NCBI RefSeq assembly: GCF_907164915.1
Contig: NC_061864.1
Coordinates: 5,973,389-6,037,388, forward strand
Direction of reading: 5' to 3'
Length of the DNA stretch: 64,000 nt
Source: Impatiens glandulifera
Taxonomy: Eukaryota; Streptophyta; Magnoliopsida; Ericales; Balsaminaceae
The stretch's first letter is position 1, and each line of letters begins with the position of its first letter. The notes under the pieces were generated by a model. The model saw only the letters and a list, made by a program, of their open reading frames with translations, was not told the DNA's origin and did no database searches. Both the position numbers and the translations under genes were made by a program. This document shows, piece after piece, positions 63,772 through 64,000 of this stretch.

Positions 63772-64000
63772 TTACCATGATCCTGATCCACCCAACATCC
63801 CAGTCCAATACCCATCAGGCGGCTCAGCTCCATGCAATACTCTATTTTGATCAAGTTGATGATGACGAACTCTTGGAGTAACAGTCGACGTTGACGATGT
63901 CAAGTGATCCTCACCCTCCACTAATTGATCCATCCCTAATTGTAGACTTCCAAATCCATTCATATTCCCAAATCCATCCAACAAAAAATTCAGGTTTGGC
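63772..64000 (-). CDS. DOF: Probable Dof zinc-finger transcription factor, 3' end only (partial)
   Basis: The frame is open from the window edge to a TAA at 63772-63774 and encodes the last 75 residues. PNLNFLLDGFGNMNGFGSLQLGMDQLVEGEDHL and the ending GYWTGMLGGSGSW resemble the C-termini of Dof proteins of the PEAR/DOF2.4/DOF5-type group. The zinc finger itself would lie beyond the edge and cannot be seen, so the call rests on the tail alone. No in-frame ATG is needed because the gene enters from outside. It converges with the Cdc14-like gene. Confidence 0.72.
   Translation of the reverse strand, partial: PNLNFLLDGFGNMNGFGSLQLGMDQLVEGEDHLTSSTSTVTPRVRHHQLDQNRVLHGAEPPDGYWTGMLGGSGSW

Overview
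This window is nuclear DNA from a flowering plant, almost certainly a eudicot. It has an AT-rich background, split genes with GT-AG introns, and plant-specific families: NAC, PRR with a CCT domain, SAUR, CDPK-related kinase and Dof. There is no sign of prokaryotic operons, CRISPR arrays or viral genes. Gene models below were built by hand: splice sites were placed so that the frame stays open and the joined protein reads like known family members. All CDS spans include introns, and exon coordinates are given in each entry.

Layout. 0-8 kb: AT-rich intergenic DNA with a minisatellite, then a minus-strand Tim17/22/23-family gene (HP30/TRIC type, 4121-6114). 8-12 kb: a plus-strand BIN4-like topoisomerase VI accessory gene. 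12-15 kb: a roughly 390-bp tandem duplication and a small Cys/His-rich minus-strand gene. 17-26 kb: a single-exon DUF599 membrane protein (+), a mitochondrial stomatin-like protein (-), and a membrane-tethered NAC factor of the TIP/NAC091 type (+). 26-30 kb: a PRR5-like clock gene (-) with evening elements and a G-box upstream. 32-34 kb: a two-exon mTERF gene (-). 34.1-35.4 kb: a 1.28-kb inverted-repeat element with an 8-bp target duplication, holding a decayed tRNA-Phe copy and a G-rich array. 36-38 kb: a single-exon GOLD/seven-TM (LUSTR) protein (-). 38-43.5 kb: a repeat island (direct repeats, a 560-bp foldback, a hAT-like element, a roughly 310-bp tandem array with tRNA-like boxes). 43.8-49.6 kb: a CDPK-related kinase (+). 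50.6 kb: a SAUR (-). 54-62.4 kb: TBC Rab-GAP (+), Msp1/ATAD1 AAA ATPase (+) and a Cdc14/SIN-like ARM protein (+). The right edge cuts the 3' end of a probable Dof gene (-).

The genes are independent transcription units, not a pathway. From memory, their order (HP30, BIN4, DUF599, TIP, PRR5, CRK, TBC) is colinear with Arabidopsis At5g24650 down to At5g24390. The intervening genes (stomatin-like, mTERF, SAUR, ATAD1) resemble genes of the At5g53540-At5g54180 segment. The window may therefore show an unfractionated ancestral order.

The points most worth a second look are two non-canonical GC-AG introns, an in-frame 22-residue loss in the coiled coil of the stomatin-like protein, the tRNA-Phe-bearing inverted-repeat element, the SINE-like tandem array, and nested foldback elements in a kinase intron.
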